Shown here in pieces: positions 9,381 through 18,563 of a DNA stretch of 64,000 nucleotides (position 1 is its first letter; each line of letters begins with the position of its first letter). A model generated the notes under the pieces. It was not told where the DNA came from and ran no database searches. It was given only the letters and a program-made list of their open reading frames with translations. Origin of the DNA: Salinibacillus kushneri (GTDB lineage Bacteria; Bacillota; Bacilli; Bacillales; Alkalibacillaceae). A program made the position numbers and the translations under genes. The stretch lies in NCBI RefSeq assembly GCF_900111405.1, contig NZ_FOHJ01000002.1, positions 251,631 through 315,630 on the forward strand, in the 5' to 3' direction.

Positions 9381-9578
9381 GATCATTCTCCTTTCTTTGT
9401 ACTAAATGGAATTTTACCTCTGGTTTTAATCTTTGTATTCCGCGGGAACGATATAACAGGTACTTTTATACATTACACTTCGATGAATATGAATGCTTCT
9501 TATGTATGATGTTTATACATGATAAAGAAGTGTATTATACTTATAGCAGGATTTAAAAAGTAGGAGAGAGATTGATAC

Positions 9579-10715
9579 ATGGATATATTTTTTACCTTTT
9601 TATTTATGATTATTATTGGTGCTGCAATTGGAGGAATGACCAATTCTTTAGCCATAAAAATGCTATTTAGGCCATATGCGCCTAAATATATCGGCAATAT
9701 TAAGATACCTTTTACGCCTGGTCTAATTCCGAAGCGACAATCAGAATTAGCTCGACAAATGGGCAACACAGTCGTAAAACATCTTTTAACTCCTGAGGGG
9801 ATGAAAAAGAAATTCCAAAATCAGTATTTTTACAATCAAGTTGTTACCTGGCTTAAAAAGGAAGTAGAACGGTTTGCGAAACGAAATATGACCGTACAGG
9901 ATCTTCTTATTCAGCTCAATATCCATCTTTCAGAAAAAGAATTAAAAAAAATTTCAGCTGCATTTATTGAAAAGCAAATAAACCAGTGGCTTCTGACAAA
10001 TAAGCGTCATACGTTACGATCTTTACTCCCAAGTGAGGTTGCGGAAAAAAGTCAAGAATATATTCCTGAATTCACTTCGTACATATTAGGAAAAGCAGAT
10101 CAGTATGTCAGAAGTGAAGCAGGTAAGCAAAAGATTGGAAGTTTGGCGGAAGGGTATCTAGGAGGCTCTGGATTTTTTGGAAATATGATTTCGTCTTTTC
10201 TGGGAGGAGATGGTTTAGCAGACCGAATTCAACCTGCTATTTCTCAATATTTACAATCAGACGATGCCAGATTTATGGTAAAGGGGTTAATAGAACAAGA
10301 ATGGGAAAAACTACAGGATAGAGAAATTCACGAAATAGAATCAATGCTTTTATCTAATCGAATTAAGACTCGTGTCGCTAGTAAGATTGCAAACATCATT
10401 CCGTACCATCATTTATTACAGACACCTGTGAAAACTTTGTTTATACAATATCAATCTGTAATTAATGACCAGCTGATTCCACATTTTGTAACGATGTTGC
10501 AGGCTTATTTGGTGAAAAATATACAATTACTTATGAACAGGTTAAATCTTGAGGAACTAGTAAAAGATCAAGTTGAAAACTTTGAAGTTCAAAGGCTCGA
10601 GACCATGGTACTGGGGATTTCCCGGCGTGAATTAAAAATGATTACTTATTTAGGAGCCTTATTAGGTGGGTTCATTGGCCTTATCCAAGCTATTATTGTA
10701 CTCATTCTTACCTAG
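9579..10715 (+). CDS. yheB: DUF445 membrane protein YheB
   Basis: 378 aa, the length of B. subtilis YheB. Hydrophobic segments at the N-terminus (residues 4-22) and the very C-terminus (about 355-377) with a long helical, charged middle, typical of DUF445 proteins. The segment PKYIGNIKIPFTPGLIPKR after the first helix is a strongly conserved family motif. Function unknown in any species. Start set by AGGAGAG. It precedes yheA as in B. subtilis. Confidence 0.88.
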   Translation: MDIFFTFLFMIIIGAAIGGMTNSLAIKMLFRPYAPKYIGNIKIPFTPGLIPKRQSELARQMGNTVVKHLLTPEGMKKKFQNQYFYNQVVTWLKKEVERFAKRNMTVQDLLIQLNIHLSEKELKKISAAFIEKQINQWLLTNKRHTLRSLLPSEVAEKSQEYIPEFTSYILGKADQYVRSEAGKQKIGSLAEGYLGGSGFFGNMISSFLGGDGLADRIQPAISQYLQSDDARFMVKGLIEQEWEKLQDREIHEIESMLLSNRIKTRVASKIANIIPYHHLLQTPVKTLFIQYQSVINDQLIPHFVTMLQAYLVKNIQLLMNRLNLEELVKDQVENFEVQRLETMVLGISRRELKMITYLGALLGGFIGLIQAIIVLILT

Positions 10716-10781
10716 TCCATCCTATACATGGAAGTAAATGTCTGGTAAGGTTAAACAGTATAAATATTTAGGAGGTTAATC

Positions 10782-11135
10782 ATGTCGAATTTGTATGATG
10801 TAGCTTATGATTTAGAAAAAGCGTTAAGGGCTAGTGATGAATATCAAGGACTTAAAGAAGCCTATGAAGCTGTGATGAGTGATGAATCTTCGAAAAGAAT
10901 GTTCGAAGATTTTAGAAATACACAAATGGAACTCCAGCAGAAACAAATGCAGGGTGAGGATATATCTGATGAGGAAGTAGAAAAAGCAAGAAAAACCGTT
11001 GAACTTGTTCAACAGGATTCCAAAATTTCTTCACTAATGGAAAAAGAACAGCATCTAAACAATGTCATTAATGATATCAGTCAAATCATTACGAAACCAT
11101 TGGAAGAACTATATGGTCAAAATGATCAACAATAA
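10782..11135 (+). CDS. yheA: YlbF/YmcA-family protein YheA
   Basis: 117-residue all-helical protein of the YlbF/YmcA (Com_YlbF) family, same length as B. subtilis YheA. The relatives YlbF and YmcA, with YaaT, form a complex that affects RNase Y, competence and sporulation; YheA itself has no assigned role. Heptad-like charged helices throughout (MELQQKQMQGEDISDEEVEKA). TAGGAGG ribosome site; 66 nt after yheB, followed by a terminator. Confidence 0.88.
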   Translation: MSNLYDVAYDLEKALRASDEYQGLKEAYEAVMSDESSKRMFEDFRNTQMELQQKQMQGEDISDEEVEKARKTVELVQQDSKISSLMEKEQHLNNVINDISQIITKPLEELYGQNDQQ

Positions 11136-11146
11136 TATAACAGGTT

Positions 11147-11182
11147 CTCATGGCAGTCTTTAACGGCTGCCATGAGTTTTTT
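11147..11182 (+). terminator. Rho-independent terminator
   Basis: Perfect stem CTCATGGCAG / CTGCCATGAG with a 10-nt loop, followed by TTTTTT, ending the yheB-yheA unit. Confidence 0.88.
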
Positions 11183-11195
11183 ATGGTATAGTAAA

Positions 11196-11217
11196 TGAAT
11201 GGACACATCAAGCCCCA
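11196..11217. repeat. 22-bp direct repeat, copy 2
   Basis: Partner of 9116-9137 (20 of 22 identical), again shortly behind a terminator. The sequence continues differently after the shared core. Confidence 0.45.
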
Positions 11218-11238
11218 CCGACCACTAGCGGAGGAGTT

Positions 11239-11424
11239 TTAACGATGAAATAAAACGAGATGACCATTTGGTGAAACACATCGGTGTGTGTGCTCTTCAT
11301 AACCTTTCTCTTCTAATAATTGCTGACCAATCTTTTTGGCCTCCTGGTCATTCTTTGCTTCTAATGTATCATCCAACAAATTGGTTCCGTCCTTGTCATA
11401 AACCGTTAAATAATATGTTCCCAT
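11239..11424 (-). CDS. yhzD: YhzD-like small protein
   Basis: 61-residue soluble protein with alternating beta and helix pattern (TYYLTVYDKDGTNLLDDTL, EAKNDQEAKKIGQQLLEEKGY) matching the YhzD family of Bacillales, and found at the yheA-yhaQ junction. Function unknown. GAGGAGGG site 7 nt before the ATG. Divergent from yhaQ. Confidence 0.75.
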   Translation of the reverse strand: MGTYYLTVYDKDGTNLLDDTLEAKNDQEAKKIGQQLLEEKGYEEHTHRCVSPNGHLVLFHR

Positions 11425-11456
11425 TGTTTATCCCTCCTCATCATCTGTCTAAATCA

Positions 11457-11474
11457 TGAATGACTATTCAGTAA
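11457..11474. promoter_or_regulatory. FadR-box-like palindrome
   Basis: TGAATGACTATTCAGTAA matches the operator in front of lcfB (52896-52913) at 16 of 18 positions, including the first 14. It lies between yhzD and yhaQ. No lipid gene is adjacent, so control by FadR is uncertain. Confidence 0.35.
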
Positions 11475-11597
11475 TACATATTCTTAAAAAAATGTAAAAA
11501 TCCTTCTCACATTGGAAATTACATTGTAAATACGTGAAACTTTCCCTATAATGTTGTCGTAATCTATAGTAGTGGAATGGAAGGAGAGAAGAAAGTC

Positions 11598-12497
11598 ATG
11601 ACGTTAGTGTTAAAGGGAGTAACCAAAAAATTTGGTTCTTTTACGGCGGTGGATCAGTTATCGCTTGAAATACCAGAGAGTCAAATTTTTGGTTTTTTAG
11701 GTGCGAATGGTGCGGGGAAAACCACTACTTTTCGTATGATTTTAGGATTATTACAGCAAACAGACGGTTCGATTAAATGGGATGAGGAGCCAATTCATTA
11801 TAATAAAAGTCATCTAATTGGATATTTACCTGAAGAAAGAGGCTTATATCCAAAACAGAAGGTGGAAAATCAGCTGGTCTATTTAGGTCGCCTCCGTGGT
11901 ATGGATAAATCAGAGGCACTGGAACAGCTAGATTACTGGCTTGAACGTTTCAAAGTCCCTGAATACAAAGGAAAAAAGGTCGAAGAATTGTCTAAAGGTA
12001 ATCAACAAAAAATCCAATTTATAAGTGCTGTCATTCATAAGCCCAAGCTGCTTATATTGGATGAACCTTTCTCAGGACTTGATCCAGTTAATGTTGAGAT
12101 GTTAAAAAAGGCTGTTTTTGATTTAAAAGAACAAGGTACATCTATTGTTTTTTCGTCCCACCGAATGGAACATGTAGAAGAGCTATGTGAACATCTTTGT
12201 ATTATGCATAAGGGCAGTCCAGTAGTTCATGGGGGCTTACGTCAAATTAAACGGGATTTTGGTAAGAAAAACGTTCGGGTTCGGGCGGATTTTGATGTTT
12301 CCTTCATTCAGGATATTTCAGGTGTATTACGGTACCGGTCTTTACCAGAAGGCTGTGAGGTTCAGGTAGAAAATGAAGGTATTTCTCAATATATATTTGA
12401 AGCCATCCAGGATAAAGGATTCGTACGAACATTTGACATAGAGGAGCCTTCTTTAAATGATATTTTTATCGAGAAAGTAGGTGCATCCTATGAGTAA
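11598..12497 (+). CDS. yhaQ: ABC transporter ATPase YhaQ
   Basis: Nucleotide-binding subunit of the YhaQP exporter, NatA/DrrA class. Walker A GANGAGKTT about residues 36-44, signature LSKGNQQK, Walker B LLILDEPFSGLDP, switch His in SSHRMEH. The C-terminal ~80 residues are the accessory domain of this class. The in-frame ATG at 11577 lies before AAGGAGAG, so I use the one at 11598. The stop overlaps the yhaP start by 8 nt, indicating coupled translation. Substrate unknown; sodium and antibiotic export are the usual guesses. Confidence 0.9.
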   Translation: MTLVLKGVTKKFGSFTAVDQLSLEIPESQIFGFLGANGAGKTTTFRMILGLLQQTDGSIKWDEEPIHYNKSHLIGYLPEERGLYPKQKVENQLVYLGRLRGMDKSEALEQLDYWLERFKVPEYKGKKVEELSKGNQQKIQFISAVIHKPKLLILDEPFSGLDPVNVEMLKKAVFDLKEQGTSIVFSSHRMEHVEELCEHLCIMHKGSPVVHGGLRQIKRDFGKKNVRVRADFDVSFIQDISGVLRYRSLPEGCEVQVENEGISQYIFEAIQDKGFVRTFDIEEPSLNDIFIEKVGASYE

Positions 12498-13755
12498 GTT
12501 TTGGACGATTCTAGGTTTTACTTATACGAGCCATTTAAAAAGCAAGTCCTTTATCATTACAACTTTAATTACACTAGTGCTTATTTTTGGATTGGCTAAT
12601 TTCCAAAATATCTTGGATTGGTTTGATGATGGAGAAGGCGCAAATCATACAGAGACAATAGCGGTGATTGATGATACAGATCAGACCTACAGCAAGCTTG
12701 AAACATCGCTGACAAATATGGATGAAAATATTGAAGTAACCGAATTTGCGGGGACTGAAGAAGAAGCAAAAGAGGCCGTGAAAGACGATGAGTTTTTAGG
12801 GTATGCCCAGTTAACTCTTAATGATCAGGGGCTGCCTGCTGCTCATTTTTATGCAATGAGTATAGCTGAAACAAACCATGTTGTTGATGTATTGCAGCAA
12901 AGTTTAAGTCAGGTTAAAACCGAAATGATTACACAACAGGCAGGAATTGATCAGGCAACGGTTCAGCAAATTTTTGCTCCTGTATCGATTGAAACGGAAT
13001 CCTTACAAGCGGAAGCGAGATCAACAGAAGAATTAAACCAGGCAAGAGGTCTTGTTTATTTTATGATTTTTCTTATCTACTTTGCTGTTCTGATGTATGG
13101 AAATATGATTGCCAGTGAAGTGGCAGTGGAAAAGTCCTCAAGAGTGATGGAAATTATTGTTTCAAGCGTATCACCTATAACTCAAATGTTTGCCAAAATT
13201 GCAGGAATCGCCCTCTTAGGATTGACACAGTTTGGCTTAATTATTTTAATTGGGTACGCGTCTTTGAAGACGAACCAAAGTGAACTGGTAGGGGGCATTT
13301 TTGAATATCTTGGATTAGGGGAAACTCCAGTTAGTACGATTGTATATGCAGTTGTTTTCTTCCTTTTAGGATACCTGCTCTACGCAATGCTTGCTGCAAT
13401 GCTAGGTTCCCTTGTTAGTCGAACAGAAGAGGTCAATCAAATGATAACACCTATGACGCTTCTAATCATTGCTGCCTTTATGATAGCAATGTATGGTTTA
13501 AATGATCCGACTGCATCGTTTGTAACGATTACTTCTTATATTCCATTCTTTACGCCGATTATTATGTTTGTTCGCGTAGGTATGCTAAATACTCCATTTT
13601 GGGAAATTGCTTTATCGATGGGAATATTAATCCTTACAATATTTATATTGGCTAATATTGCCGCGAAAGTATATAAAGGTGGCGTCTTGATGTATGGGGC
13701 ATCAACTTCCATAAAAGATATTCGAAAAGCTTTGCAATTATCGAAGAAAGAATAA
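12490..13755 (+). CDS. yhaP: ABC-2 type permease YhaP
   Basis: Membrane subunit partnering YhaQ. One N-terminal helix (residues ~20-37), then a large extracytoplasmic domain of about 150 residues, then a block of five or six helices, the NatB/YhaP layout of ABC-2 permeases. ARGLVYFMIFLIYFAVLMYG begins the second membrane block, and MIASEVAVEKSSRVMEIIVSS is the conserved coupling segment. An in-frame GTG sits 9 nt upstream; I prefer ATG 12490. Ends the operon with a terminator. Confidence 0.9.
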   Translation: MSKFWTILGFTYTSHLKSKSFIITTLITLVLIFGLANFQNILDWFDDGEGANHTETIAVIDDTDQTYSKLETSLTNMDENIEVTEFAGTEEEAKEAVKDDEFLGYAQLTLNDQGLPAAHFYAMSIAETNHVVDVLQQSLSQVKTEMITQQAGIDQATVQQIFAPVSIETESLQAEARSTEELNQARGLVYFMIFLIYFAVLMYGNMIASEVAVEKSSRVMEIIVSSVSPITQMFAKIAGIALLGLTQFGLIILIGYASLKTNQSELVGGIFEYLGLGETPVSTIVYAVVFFLLGYLLYAMLAAMLGSLVSRTEEVNQMITPMTLLIIAAFMIAMYGLNDPTASFVTITSYIPFFTPIIMFVRVGMLNTPFWEIALSMGILILTIFILANIAAKVYKGGVLMYGASTSIKDIRKALQLSKKE

Positions 13756-13763
13756 TACTAATA

Positions 13764-13799
13764 AGAGTTCCTTAGGTAGCATAAGGAGCTCTTTTTTTC
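13764..13799 (+). terminator. Rho-independent terminator
   Basis: AGAG.TCCTTA / TAAGGA.CTCT stem with a 7-nt loop and seven T, just after yhaP. Confidence 0.85.
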
Positions 13800-13884
13800 T
13801 TTTAAAGATTTTCGTTCATTCCATATGATTTTCTGCTAAAATGTACGTAATTGGCAAAATAGAGAGAATCCAGGAGGAGCAATC

Positions 13885-14154
13885 ATGACTTCGATTTTAA
13901 ATAAAGCTGTTACATTTGCGATGATATTACACCTTTTATGGTTTACGTTATTCTTCACTTATATTTTTGGGTTTATCGGTTTGGAAAGTGCGTTTTTACA
14001 TCCCGCAGTCTGGCTAATAAGCCCGGTATATGGATTAATCATATCCATCATAGCCCTCGTTAAAAAAACTGCATTGGAACCTGCGATTTTGTCGGTTATT
14101 TTTTCTTTTGGTACCTTTATTCTCTGGTCATTAATTTTAGGAATTAATGTTTAA
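13885..14154 (+). CDS. Small three-helix membrane protein, function unknown
   Basis: 89 aa with three predicted membrane helices (about residues 9-33, 40-58, 66-86) and almost no soluble part. Strong AGGAGG site. It lies in its own unit, between the yhaP terminator and another terminator, at the junction of yhaP and yhaO. I recognise no family. Confidence 0.75.
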   Translation: MTSILNKAVTFAMILHLLWFTLFFTYIFGFIGLESAFLHPAVWLISPVYGLIISIIALVKKTALEPAILSVIFSFGTFILWSLILGINV

Positions 14155-14162
14155 TATGCCTG

Positions 14163-14190
14163 TGTATTGCCTGGTTGCAATACATATTTT
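14163..14190 (+). terminator. Rho-independent terminator
   Basis: TGTATTGC / GCAATACA stem with a 5-nt loop and a T-rich tail behind the three-helix protein gene. Confidence 0.75.
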
Positions 14191-14274
14191 TTGTGTGCTG
14201 TGCGAACGTGCATTCGCCTGTGTTTTTTGGTAAAATATAGATTAACTTAGATGATTAGGAAGGAGTATCATTCG

Positions 14275-15501
14275 ATGCGGAAACCCCTTCGTTTTTTACA
14301 TACAGCGGATTTGCATTTGGACAGCCCATTTAAGGGAATGGCAAATGTTCCGAAACGATTGTTTCAACAGATGGTGAATAGTACGTTTCAGGCATTTGAT
14401 CGGCTTATTGAAACCGCCATAACCTATCAGGTAGATTTTGTTCTTATGGTTGGAGATTTATTTGATGAGGAAGCAAGAAGTTTAAAAGCTCAGATGAAGG
14501 TAAGACAAGGATTAGAGAAATTACATCAGCACAATATTGACGTTTTTATTAGTTTTGGAAACCATGATCATCTGGGTGGCACGTTTTTTCATATGGATTA
14601 TCCGGAAAATGTTCACTTTTTTCAAAGTGAACAAGTAACCTCCATTCCTTTTTATCAAGAAGGAATGCATGTCGCTAATATTTACGGATTTAGCTATGAA
14701 AATAGGGCGGTCTATGAGGAGAAGGTTAATGAATATGTAACCACCAATGAACCGATCTATCATATTGGGATACTGCACGGAAGCCTTTCTACGAACCAGG
14801 AGCATGATGTTTATGCTCCTTTTCGCTTAACAGATTTTCGTGATTCTCATATGGATTACTGGGCTTTAGGGCATATTCATAAACGAGAAGAGCTAATGAC
14901 GTCCCCACCTGTAGTATATCCTGGAAATATTCAAGGAAGACACATTAATGAACCTGGTGAAAAGGGCGTCTATGTGATTGATGTAAAAGACAATTACTGT
15001 GAAAAATTGTTTGTTCCGACTCAGGCGTTTCGGTTTGAGTCTCTGGAACTGGACTTAACAGATTGTACGAGCATTGATGAGGTGGAAGTGCGGCTGCAAC
15101 ACCAAAAGGAAACGGTACGAAGCACAATCGGCAGTGCCCTCATCCGCTTCTCTATCAAAATTAACCAAACCTCCATTCCTCATATAGACAAGCAAGTTAC
15201 TCAGGAACTTCAGGATCTTTTAAATGAAATGGAAGAGTTTGAACAGGATTGGATGTGGATTGAGAAAATCAAGGTAGAAAAGATGCAATCCTGGACTAAG
15301 GAGGAGCTTAAAAGAAGCAATCATTTTATAGGAGAGCTGGTACGTGTATTTGAGCATGACAGGTCCTGGATAGAATCATTAACAGAATTAACGGATCACC
15401 GTGAATTCCGAAAGCTGTTAGAGCCGCTGTCAGATGATGAACTATCCGAAATCAAGGATGAAGCAGAAGAGCTTTTATTAGAAGAATTAATGAAAGAGTG
15501 A
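14275..15501 (+). CDS. yhaO: Metallophosphoesterase YhaO (SbcD/Mre11-like nuclease subunit)
   Basis: 408-aa calcineurin-like phosphoesterase related to SbcD/Mre11. Metal-binding motifs in order: HTADLHLDSPF (residue 9 on), VGDLFDEE (about 62), GNHDHLGG (about 96) and GHIHKRE (about 200). Likely works with YhaN as an Rad50/Mre11-like complex on DNA ends. An ATG 24 nt upstream is in frame, but AAGGAG lies 9 nt before 14275. The yhaN start overlaps its stop, so the pair is translationally coupled. Confidence 0.9.
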   Translation: MRKPLRFLHTADLHLDSPFKGMANVPKRLFQQMVNSTFQAFDRLIETAITYQVDFVLMVGDLFDEEARSLKAQMKVRQGLEKLHQHNIDVFISFGNHDHLGGTFFHMDYPENVHFFQSEQVTSIPFYQEGMHVANIYGFSYENRAVYEEKVNEYVTTNEPIYHIGILHGSLSTNQEHDVYAPFRLTDFRDSHMDYWALGHIHKREELMTSPPVVYPGNIQGRHINEPGEKGVYVIDVKDNYCEKLFVPTQAFRFESLELDLTDCTSIDEVEVRLQHQKETVRSTIGSALIRFSIKINQTSIPHIDKQVTQELQDLLNEMEEFEQDWMWIEKIKVEKMQSWTKEELKRSNHFIGELVRVFEHDRSWIESLTELTDHREFRKLLEPLSDDELSEIKDEAEELLLEELMKE

Positions 15502-18488
15502 TGATGATGTGGGTTGAAAAAGTCCATATTTATGGTTTTGGAAAGTGGCATGATCAATGGTTTGATTTTAATGAACGTCTGACCGTTGTACAAGGCCCCA
15601 ATGAATCAGGAAAAACGTCCTTAAAGCAATTTATCTTATATGTGCTGTTTGATTTACCATTATCGAGACGTAAAAGCTATATTCCAAAGCTGGGAAGTAC
15701 ATTTGGTGGTCGGCTGTTTATCAATACGAAGGAACACGGAACAGTCATTGTGGAACGAATGATGGATAAACGTAAAAACCAGGCTGTCTGCTTGTTAGAA
15801 GATGGAAGTCAGAAAAAGGAAGAGTTTCTAAAGACAAGTATTCTAAATGGAATGAACCGGCATACCTTTGAACAGATTTTTTCCTTTAATGATCAGGACT
15901 TGCAAAAATTGCAATTTGTCAAAAGTGAGGATTTAGGAAGAGTTTTATTTGGGATAGGATTATCAGGTTCAGACAAAATGACTGAGCTCGAAAAAGATTT
16001 AACCAAACATATGGAGCAGTTATTTAAAAAACGGGGAAAGAAGCCAATTATTAATGAACAGCTAAGAGAAATAAAAGATTTAAAAGGTAAAATGATGGAA
16101 CGAGTTGAAAAAGAAGGCCGTTACAATGAATTACAAGAGGAAATCAAAAAACTTGAAAAGGAAAAGATGATTAAAGAAATAGAGCTGGAGGATAGAAGGA
16201 AAAAGCTTGAATGGGTCGATAAGCATTTGCGTGTGCAAGAGGCGATTCAGCAGTATCAACAACTTGATCAGAAATTGCAAAAGTATAAAGATATGGGTAC
16301 TTTTCCACATATGGGCCTGGAACGGCATCGTCAATTAAAAGAATGGATACTTCCATTACAAAGTGACATCCATGCTTTAAAGAAGCGTATAGAATCAAAG
16401 GAGAAAACCATTGAAACAATGAATCATCAGTTGATACATGAGCATGCCTTTCAAGCTTTATCAGAGCTTGATGAGCTATGGAATGAGTATCAATATATAG
16501 AGAGGATAAGCAAGGAAAAACAATCAGCATTACAAGCCTCCAATCAGTCTCTTAAACATCAGCTTTCTCAATTGGGTAATCAGCCAGGAGAGATTACTTT
16601 ATCAGATTACCCATTATCGGCTTTTACAGAAGATAAATGGGGGGGATTGGCCAGAGAATATGAACAGAATATGGAGAATGAGGATAAGCAAAAGCAGCAA
16701 GAGAAAAGATTGGAGGATGAACAAAAAAACCTGCAGGCTAAAGCAGATGACTATCACAGTCAATTATTACCGGATGATGAATATAAGAATTTAAAGAATC
16801 AGATTCATCAGCACCGGGAAGCTGAATGGAAGGAACAGTGGATAAGAGATCAGCAAAGCATGTACCAGAACGAACAAAAGGCATTACAAAAAACCATCAG
16901 AAGGTTTCAACGTGTTGGCTTTCTTTCCGTACTTGCGGGAATCTTATCGCTCTTGAGTGCCGGAATGATTGCTTATTTTACAGAAAACATCACGGGTTAT
17001 ATATGGGGTACGGTTTTACTTTTCCTGGGAATGATGAGCCGTCTCGGAATAGGGGTAAGTATAAAGTCACTTAAAAACCGCATAAGTACAATTCAGGGAA
17101 ATGTACAAACCGATAAATATCAATCTTTATCTGATCATCAAATCCAGGAAATAGAAAAGCGAATACACCAACATGAACACATTTTAAACAAATGGCAGGA
17201 ATGGAAGGCAAGACTTGAAGACAATAGAAAGGAACTGGACCGGTGTAAACAGGATCAGGAGCTTATTAACCAAAAGCTAATACGATTAAGAGAGCAAATT
17301 CAGGAAGAACGCGATAGATATCCATTTTTAGAATCTGTTGAAGTTCCTTATTGGCCGTCATTATATTTCAAAGTGACGAAACTTCAGGGGGAGGAAACGG
17401 AAAGAGAAAAACTAGAGGCTGATATAAGTGAGTTAGCGGAACAAAAGGAGAAATTACAAACCCGTGTTGAGACTATCGCAAACCAATGCAACTTAAAATT
17501 GACAAAACATGACCATATATGGCAGGAATTAGAGGAACTAAAGGAGAATGAATATAAAAAAAGGAACAAATTCGTCCGTTTAAAAGAAGAAATTCAACAG
17601 GCTCAAAATGAATTACAGGAACTAAATGATCAACTGGACCCATTTGTGAAAGAACAGAAACTGCTTTATGCGAAAGCTGGTGTAAATGACGAAGAAACGT
17701 TTATTGAAAAAGGGAAAAGGTTTGAAGAAAAGACGCAATTGCGTATAAAACAGGAAGAATGGTTTTATCATATAAGAATCGTTTTCCAATCGGAAGCAGA
17801 TGGGATTGTTCGACAATCTTTCCATTGGTCTGAGATTAAACAGGAAAAACATACACACGAACAAAAAATAAAACCTTTAGAAGAAAACATTGAAGAACAT
17901 AGACAAAGAGTCGCTGATTTGAACGCAGAGCTTAACCAATTAGAAGAAAATGAGCAACTTTCTTCCTTACGTCACCAATTTGCCTTTCAAAAAAATGAAT
18001 TGCGAGAACAGGTTAAGCAATGGATGATTTATAAAACTGCAGATCACTTTTTGAAGAAAACCAAGCAAATTTACCAGAATGAATATTTGCCCCAGGTTAT
18101 GGAACGGGCCACATTGTATTTTCAAAGACTTACAGAGGGTCAATACCTTCAAATTCTTCCACCTTCAGACGAAGAAACCTTTAGAGTGGAATCCGCTGAA
18201 CATATACAATATGAGGTTTCCGAATTGTCATCTGGAACAACCGCTCAAGCTTATGTTTCTTTACGTTTAGCACTTAGTGAGGTAATGAACAACCAATATG
18301 GTGTTCCTTTTCTGATTGATGATGCATTTGTTCATTATGATCGTTCGAGAAAGGAAGAAATGTTAGCGATAATTAAAGAAATCAGTCATAGACAGCAGGT
18401 TATTTATTTTACATGGAATGAGAATGATTTTTACAATCAGGAAAAGATAGCAGTAAGTTTACAAACGCAAAAAATTTCACTGCTATAA
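15501..18488 (+). CDS. yhaN: SMC-like ATPase YhaN
   Basis: About 995-aa Rad50/SbcC-like ATPase. Walker A GPNESGKTS near residue 32, long coiled coils, signature ELSSGTTAQAYVSLR about residue 906, Walker B PFLIDDAFVHYD about 935. Unlike SbcC, the middle (about 470-520) holds two hydrophobic helices (VLAGILSLLSAGMIAYF, YIWGTVLLFLGMM), as in the YhaN family, implying membrane association. The exact start among GTG 15498 and ATG 15501, 15504 or 15507 is uncertain because the ribosome site is weak and the gene overlaps yhaO. Confidence 0.9.
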   Translation: MMMWVEKVHIYGFGKWHDQWFDFNERLTVVQGPNESGKTSLKQFILYVLFDLPLSRRKSYIPKLGSTFGGRLFINTKEHGTVIVERMMDKRKNQAVCLLEDGSQKKEEFLKTSILNGMNRHTFEQIFSFNDQDLQKLQFVKSEDLGRVLFGIGLSGSDKMTELEKDLTKHMEQLFKKRGKKPIINEQLREIKDLKGKMMERVEKEGRYNELQEEIKKLEKEKMIKEIELEDRRKKLEWVDKHLRVQEAIQQYQQLDQKLQKYKDMGTFPHMGLERHRQLKEWILPLQSDIHALKKRIESKEKTIETMNHQLIHEHAFQALSELDELWNEYQYIERISKEKQSALQASNQSLKHQLSQLGNQPGEITLSDYPLSAFTEDKWGGLAREYEQNMENEDKQKQQEKRLEDEQKNLQAKADDYHSQLLPDDEYKNLKNQIHQHREAEWKEQWIRDQQSMYQNEQKALQKTIRRFQRVGFLSVLAGILSLLSAGMIAYFTENITGYIWGTVLLFLGMMSRLGIGVSIKSLKNRISTIQGNVQTDKYQSLSDHQIQEIEKRIHQHEHILNKWQEWKARLEDNRKELDRCKQDQELINQKLIRLREQIQEERDRYPFLESVEVPYWPSLYFKVTKLQGEETEREKLEADISELAEQKEKLQTRVETIANQCNLKLTKHDHIWQELEELKENEYKKRNKFVRLKEEIQQAQNELQELNDQLDPFVKEQKLLYAKAGVNDEETFIEKGKRFEEKTQLRIKQEEWFYHIRIVFQSEADGIVRQSFHWSEIKQEKHTHEQKIKPLEENIEEHRQRVADLNAELNQLEENEQLSSLRHQFAFQKNELREQVKQWMIYKTADHFLKKTKQIYQNEYLPQVMERATLYFQRLTEGQYLQILPPSDEETFRVESAEHIQYEVSELSSGTTAQAYVSLRLALSEVMNNQYGVPFLIDDAFVHYDRSRKEEMLAIIKEISHRQQVIYFTWNENDFYNQEKIAVSLQTQKISLL

Positions 18489-18563
18489 GTTCGCACAACA
18501 AGTAGAATCATGGTAAAATGTTTTCAGAAAATCGGCTTGGCTGAAGGCTTGGAGGGTTTCGAG

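Noticed and set aside
16171-16530. 119-codon minus-strand frame inside yhaN
   Set aside because: Antisense to coiled-coil coding sequence; His/Leu/Phe-rich shadow with no family resemblance.
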